A stretch of DNA of 64,000 nt from Beaufortia kweichowensis (taxonomy: Eukaryota; Chordata; Actinopteri; Cypriniformes; Gastromyzontidae). Positions 51,406 to 64,000 of the stretch are shown here, one piece after another (positions within the stretch are counted from its first letter, which is position 1; each line of letters opens with the position of its first letter). The translations under genes and the position numbers were made by a program. The notes under the pieces were generated by a model. That model worked only from the letters and a program-made list of their open reading frames with translations. It was not told the origin of the DNA and made no database searches. The stretch is taken from positions 5,308,501 to 5,372,500 of the forward strand of contig CM032802.1 of assembly GCA_019155185.1 (NCBI GenBank), in the 5' to 3' direction.

Positions 51406-53943
51406 CACACCCCCACATTTCATAACTAAAAAACTGACAGTTTAAAAAAAGACTTCAAAGATTTGAACATTTTCTCTGAAGTTCTAACAGGAGAAAAGAG
51501 GCGTGAGAGAGAGAGCAAATGAATATGAATGATAGGAAAAATATTGCACCACCTTAAATAATCCATCTGGGATTAAGGGTTTTTTCCTTAACAGGGATGA
51601 CTGGCTGAGCCAAGTAAACTGAATGATTTATTCTGAAGCAAACAGGATCAGTATGGAGAGAGCACACTACAGAAACTTGTTTACTTCACAGCAGATGACC
51701 CAATCAGTCAGTATAAGAAATCTCATAAAGTTTTTAAGTCAATATTCTTGATTCGCCAGAGATCAAGTTTCATCTTTACCTGTTCAACATCATTAATCTT
51801 CATAATATTGGTAAACTCCATGCGTCGCATCAACATGAAGTGCGAGGCCCATTATGTTATGTTGCAGATCACACACTTACACACATCATTAGTAAAGTCA
51901 CTTCAATGTGAAGTCACTAGCTGCGCTAACTGTAATTGCAAAAATATTGACTGCTATTAGTTAGCCAACCAGCACCAAACTTATTAATTGGTTGAGCCAT
52001 TATTATTTTTCAGTTTTTTTCAAACAGTGTCACACTGAAAGCACCACATAGCTGTTCACTTACAGCTGTCTCTGCATATTAAGCTGGTATTTTAACACCG
52101 AAAAACAGCCACACATAACCTTAAATCCCAACTCAACGCTCTCACGCTGGCAACCCTTAGGACAGTGTCACATTCATGGACTTTTTCAAACAAAATTCTG
52201 GCGGTGAATCAGCATCACATCCCATATGTACTCATATCTATTAACGCTTCATGGTGAGATTTAATAATTGTTCCCACTGGTTTTGCAGAGTCTTAAAAAC
52301 TCCCTAACAGTTGGAAAGTGTATGCCTGCATTATTCCCCCGACTGCAAGGATCTCTGATGGCCCCAGGGGGATACATGGATGTGACTATTATCCAATGGT
52401 GTCGGCCCATTGGCGTTTGGCAGAGACGCAGACCCATAACATATAATAGGGAACGAGAAATTGGAGGGGAGTTTGGAGGAATTGAACACATAAAATAGTC
52501 AGTTCAATACAGAGAGGAGGATTAATCTACACACCCACGTGGTCAGTCTTATTATGGACATAAAGGTCAGGGAACAACAAAATCAAATTGAACATAACAT
52601 GGTATTGTGTGTAATGAACCGTCACGTCACATGTTTGTGACAGATGGCTGTTGGGAAAGATCAAAGCGTCGACTGCGATTGTTCCAATTCTCTCAATTTT
52701 AGGTCCAGTCAATAAAGACTGTGCTTCCCACACAAAGACTGTGAGACTAACACGTAACAGACTACAGCTGCAAAATAAACCTTTGTTGTTATTTATGCCT
52801 TTTTATATCTCACCATGCGGTTACTGCTGGCAATGACAATACATTCCTACTGTTATGCAGACAAACAATTCCTTGTTAATCTGAAATCTTTGTGTATTCC
52901 AGGCAAGGTTATTATCAATGTTAATAATAGACAGTCGTTTTAAGAAGAAAAATTAAATCAACCATAAATGTGCACTACAGAGAAAATTATTTAGATTTAG
53001 GTTTTTGTATTTTCAGTCACTTTGTATAAAAAACTGCTCAATTATATGAATATATGATCAATTTGATTGGCATATAAAACAACCAACTACAGTTTGTATT
53101 TAGGGACGGGTAAATATGTAAACGACACCACTGTGACACAGCACTGCATCTGTCTTTGGTTGATACAAATGACCTCAGACAAAACTCTTGAATACATTTC
53201 AAAGTTTCTATGCTGTGAACTTTGGAAACTTTGCAAATCCGATGACTAATTGTTCACCGGCGAAGGGCACTGACGCTAAAGCTAGACCTAAGAACATCCA
53301 TGCCTGCTGAATCATAAAATGCCCTGGAGATACCAGAGTGATGGTAGTCATAATTATAGCACATTTCACTGTCTGCATGTGCTACCTTATTCTGTGTTGT
53401 TGTCAATTTTGACAAAAAAAACTATGTGTCATCGTACCTACTGTAGATGGAACAATTTGTAAAAAAAGAGAGAACCAAAAATTTAACTAAAATAGGTAAA
53501 AATGCATTATTAAAAAACCACAACTGAAATAAAACTAAAATAATAAAAACTAGTGGAATTTTTGTAAACTATAATAACCCAGATTTTAAGCCAAGCATGC
53601 ATAACTTTTATTATATAGAGCCAAGAAAAAAGCAATTTCTACAAAACTCATTATGAGATCCGTGTCCCACTGAGCAAGACTAAGCAAACCTCGGAAAAGC
53701 AAATCCCTAGTTTTTAATCACCAACACCATAATAATGACACTTAACCAAGCAAAGTCTACCCATTAAGTAGTCATCATGGTAGTGCATGCATGTAAAGAA
53801 TAAGCACGGTCTCCGTCTGAAAACCCTGAAGACAAACTGAGGATATCTTTGAATTATCCTTCTTCCTCAAAAAGTGAGGCTGCGCTTCCGGCCTGATCCC
53901 CAACTTTCCTTGCAACTAGAATATATGAATTTGAAAACAAAGT

Positions 53944-54058
<115 letters not shown>

Positions 54059-56654
54059 TAATAATCCAATGTGAATGAAGTCTGCAGTCATTGGCAGGGG
54101 TAAAAGAGACAGAGATAAAAAGACAGACAAAAAATTTGAAAGACAAAGAGGAGGAGAAGATGACAGGACAAATTGTAAGCATAAAAACATGGGTCAGAGT
54201 TGAAATTTCATTAGTATCCCCTCCAAAAGATTTTTTGTGTTCAAATTCTAATGACTGCTGTGGCTCAATAATGCCTGTTTCCATTCTCGCTCCCCTGCAC
54301 ACAGCTGGCACCTCGGGAACCCCTGTGGCACCTGCCGCCAGTCCAGTTGCCAAATGCCATCTGCCCAACTGACCGAAGCTTAGACATCCTGACACAATGG
54401 GCAGAACTGCCCTCGACAGCCCAAACACTGATCTCAAATCGAGCTGAACACCGTCCAAGCCCACAAAACAATTTACAACATTTTTGCAACTGCGGCCCTA
54501 ACACTTGTCTGTGAACACCCTCTGTTATAATTGGTTTGCCTCTTGGTATATGTGAAATGAGTAACAGTGCTTAGCGATGGGTTGTAGATGTCCTTTCGGG
54601 TCTATTATAATTGGTTTATGGCAGTGGCTATTATATTGTGAATAAGAACACATATGCACATTTCAAAAGTATTTTAAGTAAGTTATTATAGGTAGTATGA
54701 CAGAAATAACAAAAGGTTATATTATGTAATGTAAATGGTTTTAGTTCTAGCTGGACCATCTTTGTTATGGAAATTGCAAAATGGAAAGTGAATTGCCCAC
54801 TTTGCATAACATTAATTGTGATGAAGATGACCTGGGACATTTATAATACATTTAAAATCAGTTTAATCAACAAAACAAATATACACAAGCTGACTGGTAA
54901 ACTGCAAATACTCTCAAACTGCTCACAAATGGACACTAAACTCGACATATTCAGCCAAACATCTCTGTGCTTGTTTATAAAACATATATACACGGTGAAT
55001 TTGTCTCCTAGCCACAAACCATTTACCACATAAACAAATGAGGCATCAATCATAACCCCATCATTTTGACTGTAAGGCTTTGAAAATGTTTATCTAATAT
55101 GTGGAATGACACATGTGATTCAATTTTTGCCAATTTATGATCTCCTCCAGCAAACCTCTACTTCTGACTTCCTCTCACCTGTATTGTTTTACAGTTCTAT
55201 AAACATTTTAAATTGAACTTCCTGCTGTTCCCCTTTATTCCTGCATTTCACAGTCTGAGATCTCATAGCCTTTCTAAAAAAACACCCGAGTTAGACATTT
55301 GTGTGCCTCCGGTGTTTAGCTTTGCATATCAAGCGGATCTGATCCTAAATCCCAGGCCCACATATCCAACATCTACACACAGCTCCTGTCCAGATACATT
55401 TACACTTTGGAGAAACCGTCCCACCTCGATGGTTCAAGATCAGTGTCCCTTTCTGAAGGAGGATCCTGGGGGATCTGCATTCAGACAGCAGGGGTTCTCT
55501 CTCTGTCACCGACAGATCGATTCGAGCCACAGCAGATACGGTGGGAGTCAGAAGGGTCACGGACTACCTTAGCGCTCTCTCTGCACGGCCATTTAGCGCT
55601 CTTAAAAAGTTCCACTCCCACCGAGACTAAACTGGCTCTGCTCTGCAATGAAAACTAGACGGAGCAAAACAGCCTGCAGCTCAGCAGAGACTGCCCTTAA
55701 CAATAAGGTCAGACAGTGTCTGTACGCTTCACACAGTACGCTTTTTCCTGATAATACTGAAGCATTTATGAATGTGAGAAAGATGTTGGTTTACACATTG
55801 TTTGATGTAACTATTATTTTTTCTCATTATTTTTAGCAACTAACAAACTGTTATGATACAGAACACCGCAGATACACTTAACTCACTAAAAGCCATACAA
55901 TCTCATCAGACAAATCTTCTTCTTTCCCAATGTGAACCTAATTAACTATATAACTAAAGGAACTTTAATTAATTTATTCACTTTAATATATTTTAATTTA
56001 TTACAAAGCGCTTTAAAATACTTGATTCTGCCAGTCGTCAGGCATTCCAAGGTATGTTATTCCCCAAAAACAGCTCAAAACATAGAGGCTCATCTGGGTA
56101 CTGCGAGTCAACTTGACATTGAAAATAATTGACTTATGAATAAATTAATAACATATATGAGATTATGTTACAAATGATAAAACCAAATTGTGTGGTCGTC
56201 TCATTTTAAGGTTGTATAGAGGCCTACAGTAGTGTCTGAAACTGATGGAAAACTTTGTATTCATTACAAATAAGCGGGATCATGTACAACCAGCCAGTTG
56301 TTATCACAAAATAAACCTTTATTCTGTGTATATGAATATATTTATATGAAGTTTAGACTTTATTATTCACTGCATTGTGTCTTACAATGCTATCATAGTT
56401 GACAGTCACTCGTGCTCTTGAAAAAATATCCCAAAAAGTTTCATCATGTTTTAGAGACCTGCATTTTGTTAAAGTGTGCCTCCAGAGGTTCTCCAAATAG
56501 TCCTTCCTAACTATCTTTTCATTTTTGCAGTTATAGTGTATTTTTGTGATTGCTTTTCCTCCTGGGTAAAGCACAGATGCCTACAGGCCCTGTCGAGTCC
56601 AACCTGCAAAAAAGACAGTTTTGAGACATCAACATAACTTCACCCTTCACTGAC

Positions 56655-56807
56655 CTTCCAAAAGGTCGACTCCTCATTCTGACGTCCCTCTGTCCGTCCA
56701 TTCTCTCCTCTCTTCAGAGCCCGGGGCGCGATGACTCCACACTACTGGGCCAGATACAAGAGCTCCACAGCAGTCATCGACTCATTCACTATGATACACC
56801 AATCCGT
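56655..56807 (-). other. candidate non-coding upstream exon (possible lrfn3 5' UTR exon)
   Basis: On the minus strand a strong pyrimidine tract ending CTGTTCCCCACAG precedes position 56807, and TTTTGGAAG|GTCAGTG follows position 56655. Together they delimit a 153-nt, GC-rich block in AT-rich surroundings. All three frames contain stops, so it cannot be an internal coding exon read through from upstream, but it suits a 5' UTR exon. It holds short upstream ORFs and one ATG near its end that stays open to the donor in phase 2, the phase needed to run into the lrfn3 coding exon. The plus strand also has an acceptor-like TCTCCTCTCTTCAG here and a 44-codon open frame, but no good donor. The exon call is an inference. 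Confidence 0.3.
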
Positions 56808-59555
56808 CTGTGGGGAACAGAGAGAGCAGGAATACAGATGAAGACAAAATGACTGTCAAAGCACTTGAACGGGTGTTTCACATTGGCTTATATTTACACA
56901 GCTAAGGGTAATTGATTGTACTGGAGACAAAAATACTGAGCAAGTGCAGACACCCTTTGTCTTAGCGCCGAGTGGAGAGCGGTGTTGAGAAATGGTGATT
57001 GTTCTTCATTCATCAGCTCTTGAGAGTTGAGGAGACAAATGTGAGTGTGAGATAAATGACAGACTTTGGTCTGCTCTATTCAAAGTGGTCCAGAATTACA
57101 GACTGCCATTGTTTCTTTATGCTCTAACTGTGTGTAATTAGCCTGCATTGATGCTAACAATAGAGCTACTATGTTCAAGAAAGACCAAATTACCATTCAT
57201 TACAGCGAAACAACATAAACAGAGAGTAAACAGACTTCCACAACAAAAGGTAAGCATTCGCTGTATGGGTGCCATTAGAAGGAAAACAATGCACTGCACT
57301 GTGTTATGTGTTATATTATACAAGTTTCGGTCCTCTAGGTGTCGTCATATTTGATTGACATATTTAGTGTATATTAACAGCATATTTAAATGAATAAATA
57401 ATAAATATAAATAAGCAATAAGGTAAGAAAGACTGTGCTTTAAAAATCGTGACTTGATAAAGAAATAATAAGAATATGGGTGCGTTTTTAAAACGGTTAG
57501 CACACAATATAAATATAAAAGCACAAAAATATGCATCAATGCAACTTTCATGAAGTAAAATCATTAAAGATCTTCCTTGCACTGAAAAAAAATAGTCTCT
57601 ATTGACCAAAAAGCTATTGACCAATCAGAATCAAGGACCAGAACTGACCGTTTTATAAGATTAAAATAAAAAACAAGAAAAAACATCATTAGAGTAAAAT
57701 GTTCAGCTGTTGAAAAAGGTAAGTTCAAGAGTTCAGATCTTGGATGATTATATATCACTTTCAATAAGCTAAATAGCAGGGTGCATTTGATTGCACATGA
57801 TTTGCTGTGCTGATTAACTTGACCTGTAACGTACATTGTTTTAACATATAATCTATCTTCCACCATGTTCATTTTCTAGCAGGAGATGAAACTCATGGAC
57901 CATGACTGGAAAAAGCACACAAATCATTTTTGAGTGTGGCGAAGAAATTGCCTAATTCAAAAGTCGACCACCCCACTGGGAAAAGTCCCAGTAATCCTTA
58001 CAGTAAGTCTACCACTGGTTATATTTATAGTCTTAATAATGTTCAGTGCCACAGCTAACCGGAACAATGACTATAACACGTTCTAGAACAAATTTATGAC
58101 ACAGTTAAGGCAGCTTGCAATCTGATTCTTAAAACTCTTTATTAAAAGGAAAGAGTTAGTCTTCATAAATTAGCAAGGGGGAATTATAAGTGAGAGATAT
58201 ATAGTCAGTCCAAAAGCAGTGCAAATGTTTAAAGGTTACACAAATGTTGTTGAATATTCCCTACTGCGGTTTTATTTATACATTTTTAAGAAATCTGCTT
58301 TCATTAAAGCCAATGGGAACTGTTGGGTCACATTGACAAGTCTGCAGTGCTTGAGTGCAATGGCATAAGCTCTGAAATACTAAAGTTGTTGCAAAATCTC
58401 TTTTGAGCACCTCAGGGATTGAAGCTGAAGAGATGAGAAACCTTCAAAATTACTTCATTTTCCATTTTGATCAAATTTGAGCTTCCTGACCTTTGAATAA
58501 TAAATCCAGGAACACTACTTTGTAAGCTTATACCCGATTTTCCAGTGTATGCCGAGATACTGAATTGCCATCAACTTACTATGTTCTCTACAGAAAACTT
58601 ATAAGTAATAATAAGGCACTTACAATTTGATTTTAAGTGTGTATTACCAGCATACAGTATTATGTTGGGTCACATGGGGTTTCTTCTTGTACTGGCACCT
58701 GTGCACAAATGTACACAAATGTGCTTTAATGGTGTACAATAATGTACAGTAAAAAGCATGTAGCTTAAACAAATTCGTTTTTCTATTATAGTGGAAACTT
58801 TCTATCAACCTCTGTAGTTTTCAAACTGATTCTTCTAAACCGAGTTTGTTTTGTAAGTTGCAAGCGTGGATAAATCGGTTTTCACCACACAGTCAAATGA
58901 TGGTAAAATGTAACGTTTTTTTATGTAAAGCTAATTATAATTACTAACCTAATTACTAAACAAAATAAAATAGCATTTTATTTATTTGGTGTATTTAGTA
59001 AACATCCCAACATGGGTTCAGTTAATACACCCATTTTCTTCTCTGGTTGTTAGAAAACTCATCATTTTCTTTTTTTACAACATCCCTATTTTTCTTTCAC
59101 TACTTCATTAGGTTCTCAGACTGCAAATGAGTCACATCTGAGAAAATGTCACACTTTTATCACACACAGCTACTGAGCTGAGAAGCGACACCTCAACACA
59201 ATAAACACACAGTTCGCTCCCCACAAACACCAGTGCATTCACACAGCTTCATGACATTGAGGCATCACTTCGTGTAAAATCTTTCCAGTCTGATAAAAGC
59301 AAAACACTCACCCTAATAAGTCCAATCTGGCAACTTGAGCGAAAGGAGAGAGCGAGGGAGACGGGCTCTATCAGCATTTTTTCATTCAAAACAGGCCTGC
59401 TGTCTGCACTGTTTATGACAAGCGTGCATCAGAAATCTACTGAAACATGTTGTTAGCAATTTAACTTCTGCATTTCTCCAATGCTTCCAAAATGTAAGAA
59501 TACAAAGATATATTTGCATTTATATTTAATATTGGGGATTGCTAAAAACAATTGT

Positions 59556-59556
<1 letters not shown>

Positions 59557-59635
<79 letters not shown>
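59557..59635 (+). repeat. perfect (GA)n microsatellite, 79 bp
   Basis: An uninterrupted GA tract of about 39 units in non-coding DNA. Confidence 0.97.
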
Positions 59636-59640
<5 letters not shown>

Positions 59641-60110
59641 TAATTTGAATTCATTCTCAAAAAACATCAACAAAACGATATATGAACAACTGGCTGAATT
59701 TTGAGATATTTTGCACCACAGAAAGTCATGTTTTCCAGATAGGTAAACAGAATCATTCAGAATCAGCTCAAATATTAACGCCACACCTGGGGTTTGTCTA
59801 CCAACAAGCTGGAAATCTACAGTCTACATATTGATTATGTTTTCTCTGACCACTAAAGCTTTTAATGATCAGGATGGAGTTTTAACTCTGCATTTTGGAT
59901 TTCACTTGGTATAAAGATGAAACACAGAGTTCTCAATTTCAAGAGAAGATTTCCATTAGATTCGAAAGCTCCATTTTCCATTCTTTTGCTCTTACTCTTT
60001 GTTCGCTTTGGAGAGACACATCTTTTGTACATTCTCCCTATCTTCACAATGCACTATCTATTCAGTAGGCCTTTCATTTTGCATTAAATTACAGAGGCAG
60101 AAAATACAAC

Positions 60111-60111
<1 letters not shown>

Positions 60112-60190
<79 letters not shown>
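60112..60190 (+). repeat. (GA)n microsatellite, about 79 bp
   Basis: A GA tract with a single AAAG step near its right end. It lies 480 bp from the tract at 59557 and has the same orientation. Confidence 0.95.
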
Positions 60191-61518
60191 CATAAGGAAC
60201 ATATTATCAAGGAACCAAATGAAAAGTCTGTTGAAGTTGGGTCTAGTACATTTGATGGTAAAAACGATGTGTTGTGCAAGTTGGAAATACCACAGCTGTG
60301 TAAGTTTGTGCTGTTTGGTACCGAACACTGATGTTAGACTATACTGCCAATGAAAAGATCAGACGTCACCAACAAACAGGCAAGTGAAACAGAGACACCA
60401 GTAATCAAATACAACAGATCAGTATGTGCACCTAAATTTAATAAGTGCCAGAAAATAGTTTCAGACACAGTCTAAATTTATATTTGCAATGAGCTCCACA
60501 GAGACCTCTGAACTTAAAACAAAATCTATAATTCAGCAATGTTGTTCAGCAATGTTCAGAAAATTTAAAAGTCTATCAAAACTAAAAGTATTTTTTTTAA
60601 TGTATGATAAGCACAGAAACACTCTTAACATGGTGGTATTTTTTAAACAAGTCTATTTATTTCTTAAACGATTATAAAAAAACACACAAAAAACATTTAA
60701 TGAGTCATCAAGAATGTACAGACAAAGCAAATTACTCAAAATATTGGCTTATACAGTCAAAAACACCAACATCTAGCCAGGCTTAAATTTAAGTTTTTCA
60801 GTAAATTAGCTAGCTTCTGTCATGCTTTATAAGACAACAAATTCAGCGTGAGGAGAATAAAGCTGCTGTATCCTCAATGCTCAGATCTTTCTTAATGAGT
60901 AATAAAGAAATCACTAAAGAACACTCAAGAATGAATCCCAGCGCTGTTTATTGGTGTGTAATGTTTTAGAATCCGATTCCGAACGGAATTATGTGAATCA
61001 AGTAACACCACAAACATGCCCAAAGAAAATCTTTTCTGAAAGCAATCTGACTGACACAATTCCTGAACCTATGAGTGTTGCAATATGTTGTGAAAGATGC
61101 AGCAAGCCACAATCTGCTTAAGCAGCATCATTGCACCACTGCAAATACCTGAATTTGCTTTTTTATGCTTAAATTTATACCTGATATACAGTATACTGTA
61201 ATCATATACAGTCTGAACATACATATAGTAATGCTCGCATCCATCATTTGATGAATAGCATCTGGCATGATTAATGATGTACTCAAAAAGAATGACAGTG
61301 ACTTTTAAATGTGATTTAAATGCACACAATGCATTTAGCATCTGGTTGAAACTAGATTGTCAATCACTTGAACAAGAAAACAGGTTTTGTGCTGAAATAA
61401 GGTAAACAAAATTTTATAAAAGGTTATACAGTTTTCAATCTGGAAATTTCAATCTGCAGTTTGTAATCTTACCAGCAGGGGCAGCGATAATGTTAGTGGT
61501 TGTTGAAAAAGTAAGGTG

Positions 61519-61751
61519 CACTCTAAAAAAAGTTATTTTTTAACACATTTTTTGTGTTATGCTGTTTAACACATAATGTGTCATTTTGTTTTAAATACAT
61601 AAAAGGGACAACACATGTTGAGTTGAAAGTAACACAAAATGTGTTGTTTTTAAATTAACACAAAGATGTGTCTAGTTAGGGACAACACATCTGTGTGTTG
61701 TCCCTAACTAGACACATCTTGTGTTATTTTAACACATCTGTTTTTAGAGTG
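61519..61751. mobile_element. foldback MITE with CACTCTAAAAA termini and a nested 33-bp hairpin
   Basis: The element starts CACTCTAAAAA and ends TTTTTAGAGTG. Its centre is a long hairpin: AACACAAAGATGTGTCTAGT... at 61657-61689 pairs with 61694-61725, with one single-base bulge and a 4-nt loop (TCTG). The interior repeats AACACA/TGTGTT motifs. The termini resemble cyprinid CACTCTAAAA-type MITEs. A TG dinucleotide flanks both ends. Confidence 0.8.
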
Positions 61752-62987
61752 TGATAAAAGACGGAAAGCAAAAGATACACCAATGTATTGACCTCCTGGA
61801 GTGATCCTGTCCGCTTGCAAAACATTTGCTAAAATCAGAGTTTCTAATCTTCAAAAGAAAAGCTCTTTAACCGGTAAACACGCCCTGAAACCTTCTTTAT
61901 ATTATCAGTATCGTAAATGAAAACCAGCACCATGGGAAACTTTGATCTGGGTATAAATGCACTAAAGTGGCTAAATCATCAAAGCAATTTGTTTTTTTTA
62001 AAGTTAGACCATAACATAGACATTTCATTTAAACCTTGATAAAAGTTATTGATATTTCCTGTTAATGCTCTCCATGAAAAGCGTGTAAACATATCAGTAA
62101 GACAAGAAGGTACACGCACCCAACGGGATTCCAGAATTCTGCAGAACTCTGAAAGTAAAAAAAATAGAGCCTGTGCTCATTTTACAAATACAGACAAGAT
62201 TTTTAAAACCCTGTATGCATCTTGAAGCAAGTCTTCAAAAATATCTGATATTTGCACCAACACATTCCTAAAATCAATCTCCAACATCAGAGCTAAAATG
62301 TTAATGTTATCAGCCTTCAGCACAGATCCAACAGCAGAATGTGTATGCATGACTTTAGAAATAATGAATCTTTAAAAATACAGAAAGAACCTAAGACTCA
62401 AGACTTTTGTTGCCAACATAATTCTCACCATGCTCCCTATAATGTATTGTGTGAAAATGTGCAAGAGAAGATTGATTTAAAATATCTTTTGGTTGAATGA
62501 AAAGGACAGAGAAAGAAATATCACACTGAATGAATGTCACAGACGGAGAGGGTAAAAAAGGTGACAGTGTTAGTCTGAGACACACTGATGGATGCTAAAA
62601 AACCTAAAGACAATTGACTTTGAAGCATCTCTTAGCGTTAGGGATGGGAACTGTAAGGAGTTTTTTGGGATTCTTGTTACATTTTTGATTCAACCAATTG
62701 CTTTTTGGTTTCTTAAAAAAACTTCAGGAACAGTATTTGAATAACTATTTATCTAACAAATAGACTCAACATTTTTACAGTATATAGTAGTATACAGTAT
62801 ATCAGTAATATACAGTACAGTAAATAACTCTCCTATTTATGTTTTTGTATATAACTTAAGTTGTTATTTTCGATGTATTTAAATGATCTATTTTCTGTGC
62901 TATACGTATTATTTGGTATGAAATGTAATACTTAGAGCTCTTAAAACCGATTCTGAAAAATAGTGCTTAATATTAATGTATTTACCC

Positions 62988-63188
62988 TTAGTTGAAAGTG
63001 AAGTGTGTCATTTCTGTGCTACTAAGCACCAAACATAATAATAGTTTTAAATACATTGGTCAAACAAAGAGTCCCACTGAAACACTCTCATCGTTGCCTC
63101 ATGAGTCCAGCTCATTTGTGCAGCTGAAACGGATTTCATTTAATTTTGAGCTTCTAGTAGTGCAGAAATGACACAATTCACCTTTAAA
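62988..63188. mobile_element. foldback element, copy 2 of 2
   Basis: Left end TTGAAAGTGAAGTGTGTCAT, then TTCTGTGCTACT; the right end (AGTAGTGCAGAAATGACACA, then ATTCACCTTTAA) is its inverse with few mismatches over about 32 bp. It shares the GTGAAGTGTGT-ATTTC terminus with 43954-44170. Confidence 0.7.
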
Positions 63189-63815
63189 ATACTATTTAAA
63201 AAGCAGTGCCCTGAATGTCTTTAATCTTTTACCACACATTGTTCTATGAACAGTCAGTAATTAAACCAATTTATATCACAGAGCGCTTCTCGGTTCATTT
63301 GGAGTTCACATGACAAATGCAATGGCTTGGGGTTCAGAAAGTCAAGAACCACTTTGATTGATTCCGTCAGTGAACAGGTTATTAGACTGATTTAAACCAG
63401 TAGGTTATGAGTTTAAAACTTAATAAAGATTCATTAAAACCAGATTCATTTGAGAGTCAGACTAAAGGCAACACAATATATTATATTTAATTGTTAACAG
63501 AATCATGTCATAACAGAATCATCATTCCGGTCCTATAAATACCTTCCTAGAACACTATGGAAGTAAATAAAAAATGTCATAATCGCAATATAATTTTTAA
63601 GAGCGAGACAGAAAGAACAATTTGGCAGCAGAAAGCAAGGAGATGGAACAGATTCCTTTATAATTTTGTAGCCAGAAAACCACCTCCACCACTATAAAGC
63701 CTTTATGTTCACAGTACATTTTATCAGTGTCATAAAGATGATGGGCGAGGCCTGAGGACCAGAGATGTGCATCGAGCACTGAGGCAACCGCGGACAGAGA
63801 ATTTCACAGTGTGAC

Positions 63816-63860
63816 CTGCACTATAAAAGCCGCCCTCTCCAATCACACTGAGACTGGGGA
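63816..63860 (+). promoter_or_regulatory. candidate TATA-box promoter near right edge
   Basis: TGCACTATAAAAGCCGCCCT (TATAAAAG at 63823-63830) sits in a locally GC-rich patch with GC-rich sequence directly downstream and a CCAATCACA motif near the predicted start. If real it would drive transcription rightward, out of the window. No coding exon follows before the end. Confidence 0.25.
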
Positions 63861-64000
63861 CTCGCAGAGCGAGAGTTAAGCAGATTGATGGACAGATAAA
63901 TGGGAAATGGAAAAGAAGAAAGGGAGCATAAAGAAATGGTCTTTTCCACAGTAGGCAAAGGGCAAAGCAAAATGTGGCAGAATCTATTGAAGATGGATGT

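Larger units (their letters stand above)
56808..64000. other. non-coding right-hand region
   Basis: It contains two long GA tracts, the foldbacks at 61519 and 62988, a repeat-like CTATTGACCAATCAGAATCA stretch at 57612, and a TATA-like site at 63823. No open frame here resembles a known protein. Confidence 0.55.

Noticed and set aside
55213..55572. Open frame of 119 codons
   Set aside because: No family resemblance. Overlapping frames on both strands are also open and no flanking splice sites fit.
56700..56850. Plus-strand coding exon after TCTCCTCTCTTCAG
   Set aside because: The frame is open for 44 codons but no plausible GT donor occurs before its stop. The minus-strand exon reading has better signals at both ends.

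Overview
This is a eukaryotic, AT-rich window of vertebrate type, and almost certainly from a ray-finned fish near zebrafish and carp (Cypriniformes). The evidence is one vertebrate synaptic adhesion gene with canonical GT-AG introns, long GA/CT microsatellites, and many short interspersed repeats of kinds familiar from cyprinid genomes. These include tRNA-headed SINEs with a tail containing GTCGCTTTGGATAAAAGCG, elements ending in GGGATAGTTCACCC, foldback MITEs and LINE remnants. No bacterial-style gene organisation, rRNA, functional tRNA or CRISPR array is visible.

The only gene I can support firmly is on the minus strand: lrfn3 (SALM4), a leucine-rich-repeat / Ig / fibronectin-III synaptic adhesion protein. 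Coding exon 1 (21596 down to 20230) holds the signal peptide, LRRs, Ig domain and half of the FNIII domain. A 6.4 kb intron with a GTGAGT donor and a CCCTCCCAG acceptor follows. Coding exon 2 (13804 down to 13255) holds the rest of FNIII, the transmembrane helix and a 94-residue tail. The joined protein is 638 aa. A splice acceptor 10 bp upstream of the ATG shows at least one further 5' UTR exon at higher coordinates; the best candidate I see is 56655-56807, minus strand. A strong splice donor lies 106 nt beyond the stop codon, so the 3' UTR may also be spliced.

Layout: 1-13148, sequence downstream of lrfn3 with SINE and MITE fragments. 13149-21606, lrfn3 coding region and its intron, which contains a LINE reverse-transcriptase remnant and several MITEs. 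21607-56654, non-coding sequence, possibly the large 5' intron of lrfn3, with foldback elements, SINEs, a tandem duplication and microsatellites. 56655-64000, the candidate upstream exon, two long GA tracts, two foldback elements and a TATA-like site near the right edge.

No new multi-gene system was found. The points most worth a second look are the transcript structure of lrfn3 at both ends, a SINE still flanked by a 13-bp target-site duplication, two MITE families each present twice in the window, and several strong hairpins. Element family names are not assigned where only a repeat-library search could settle them.
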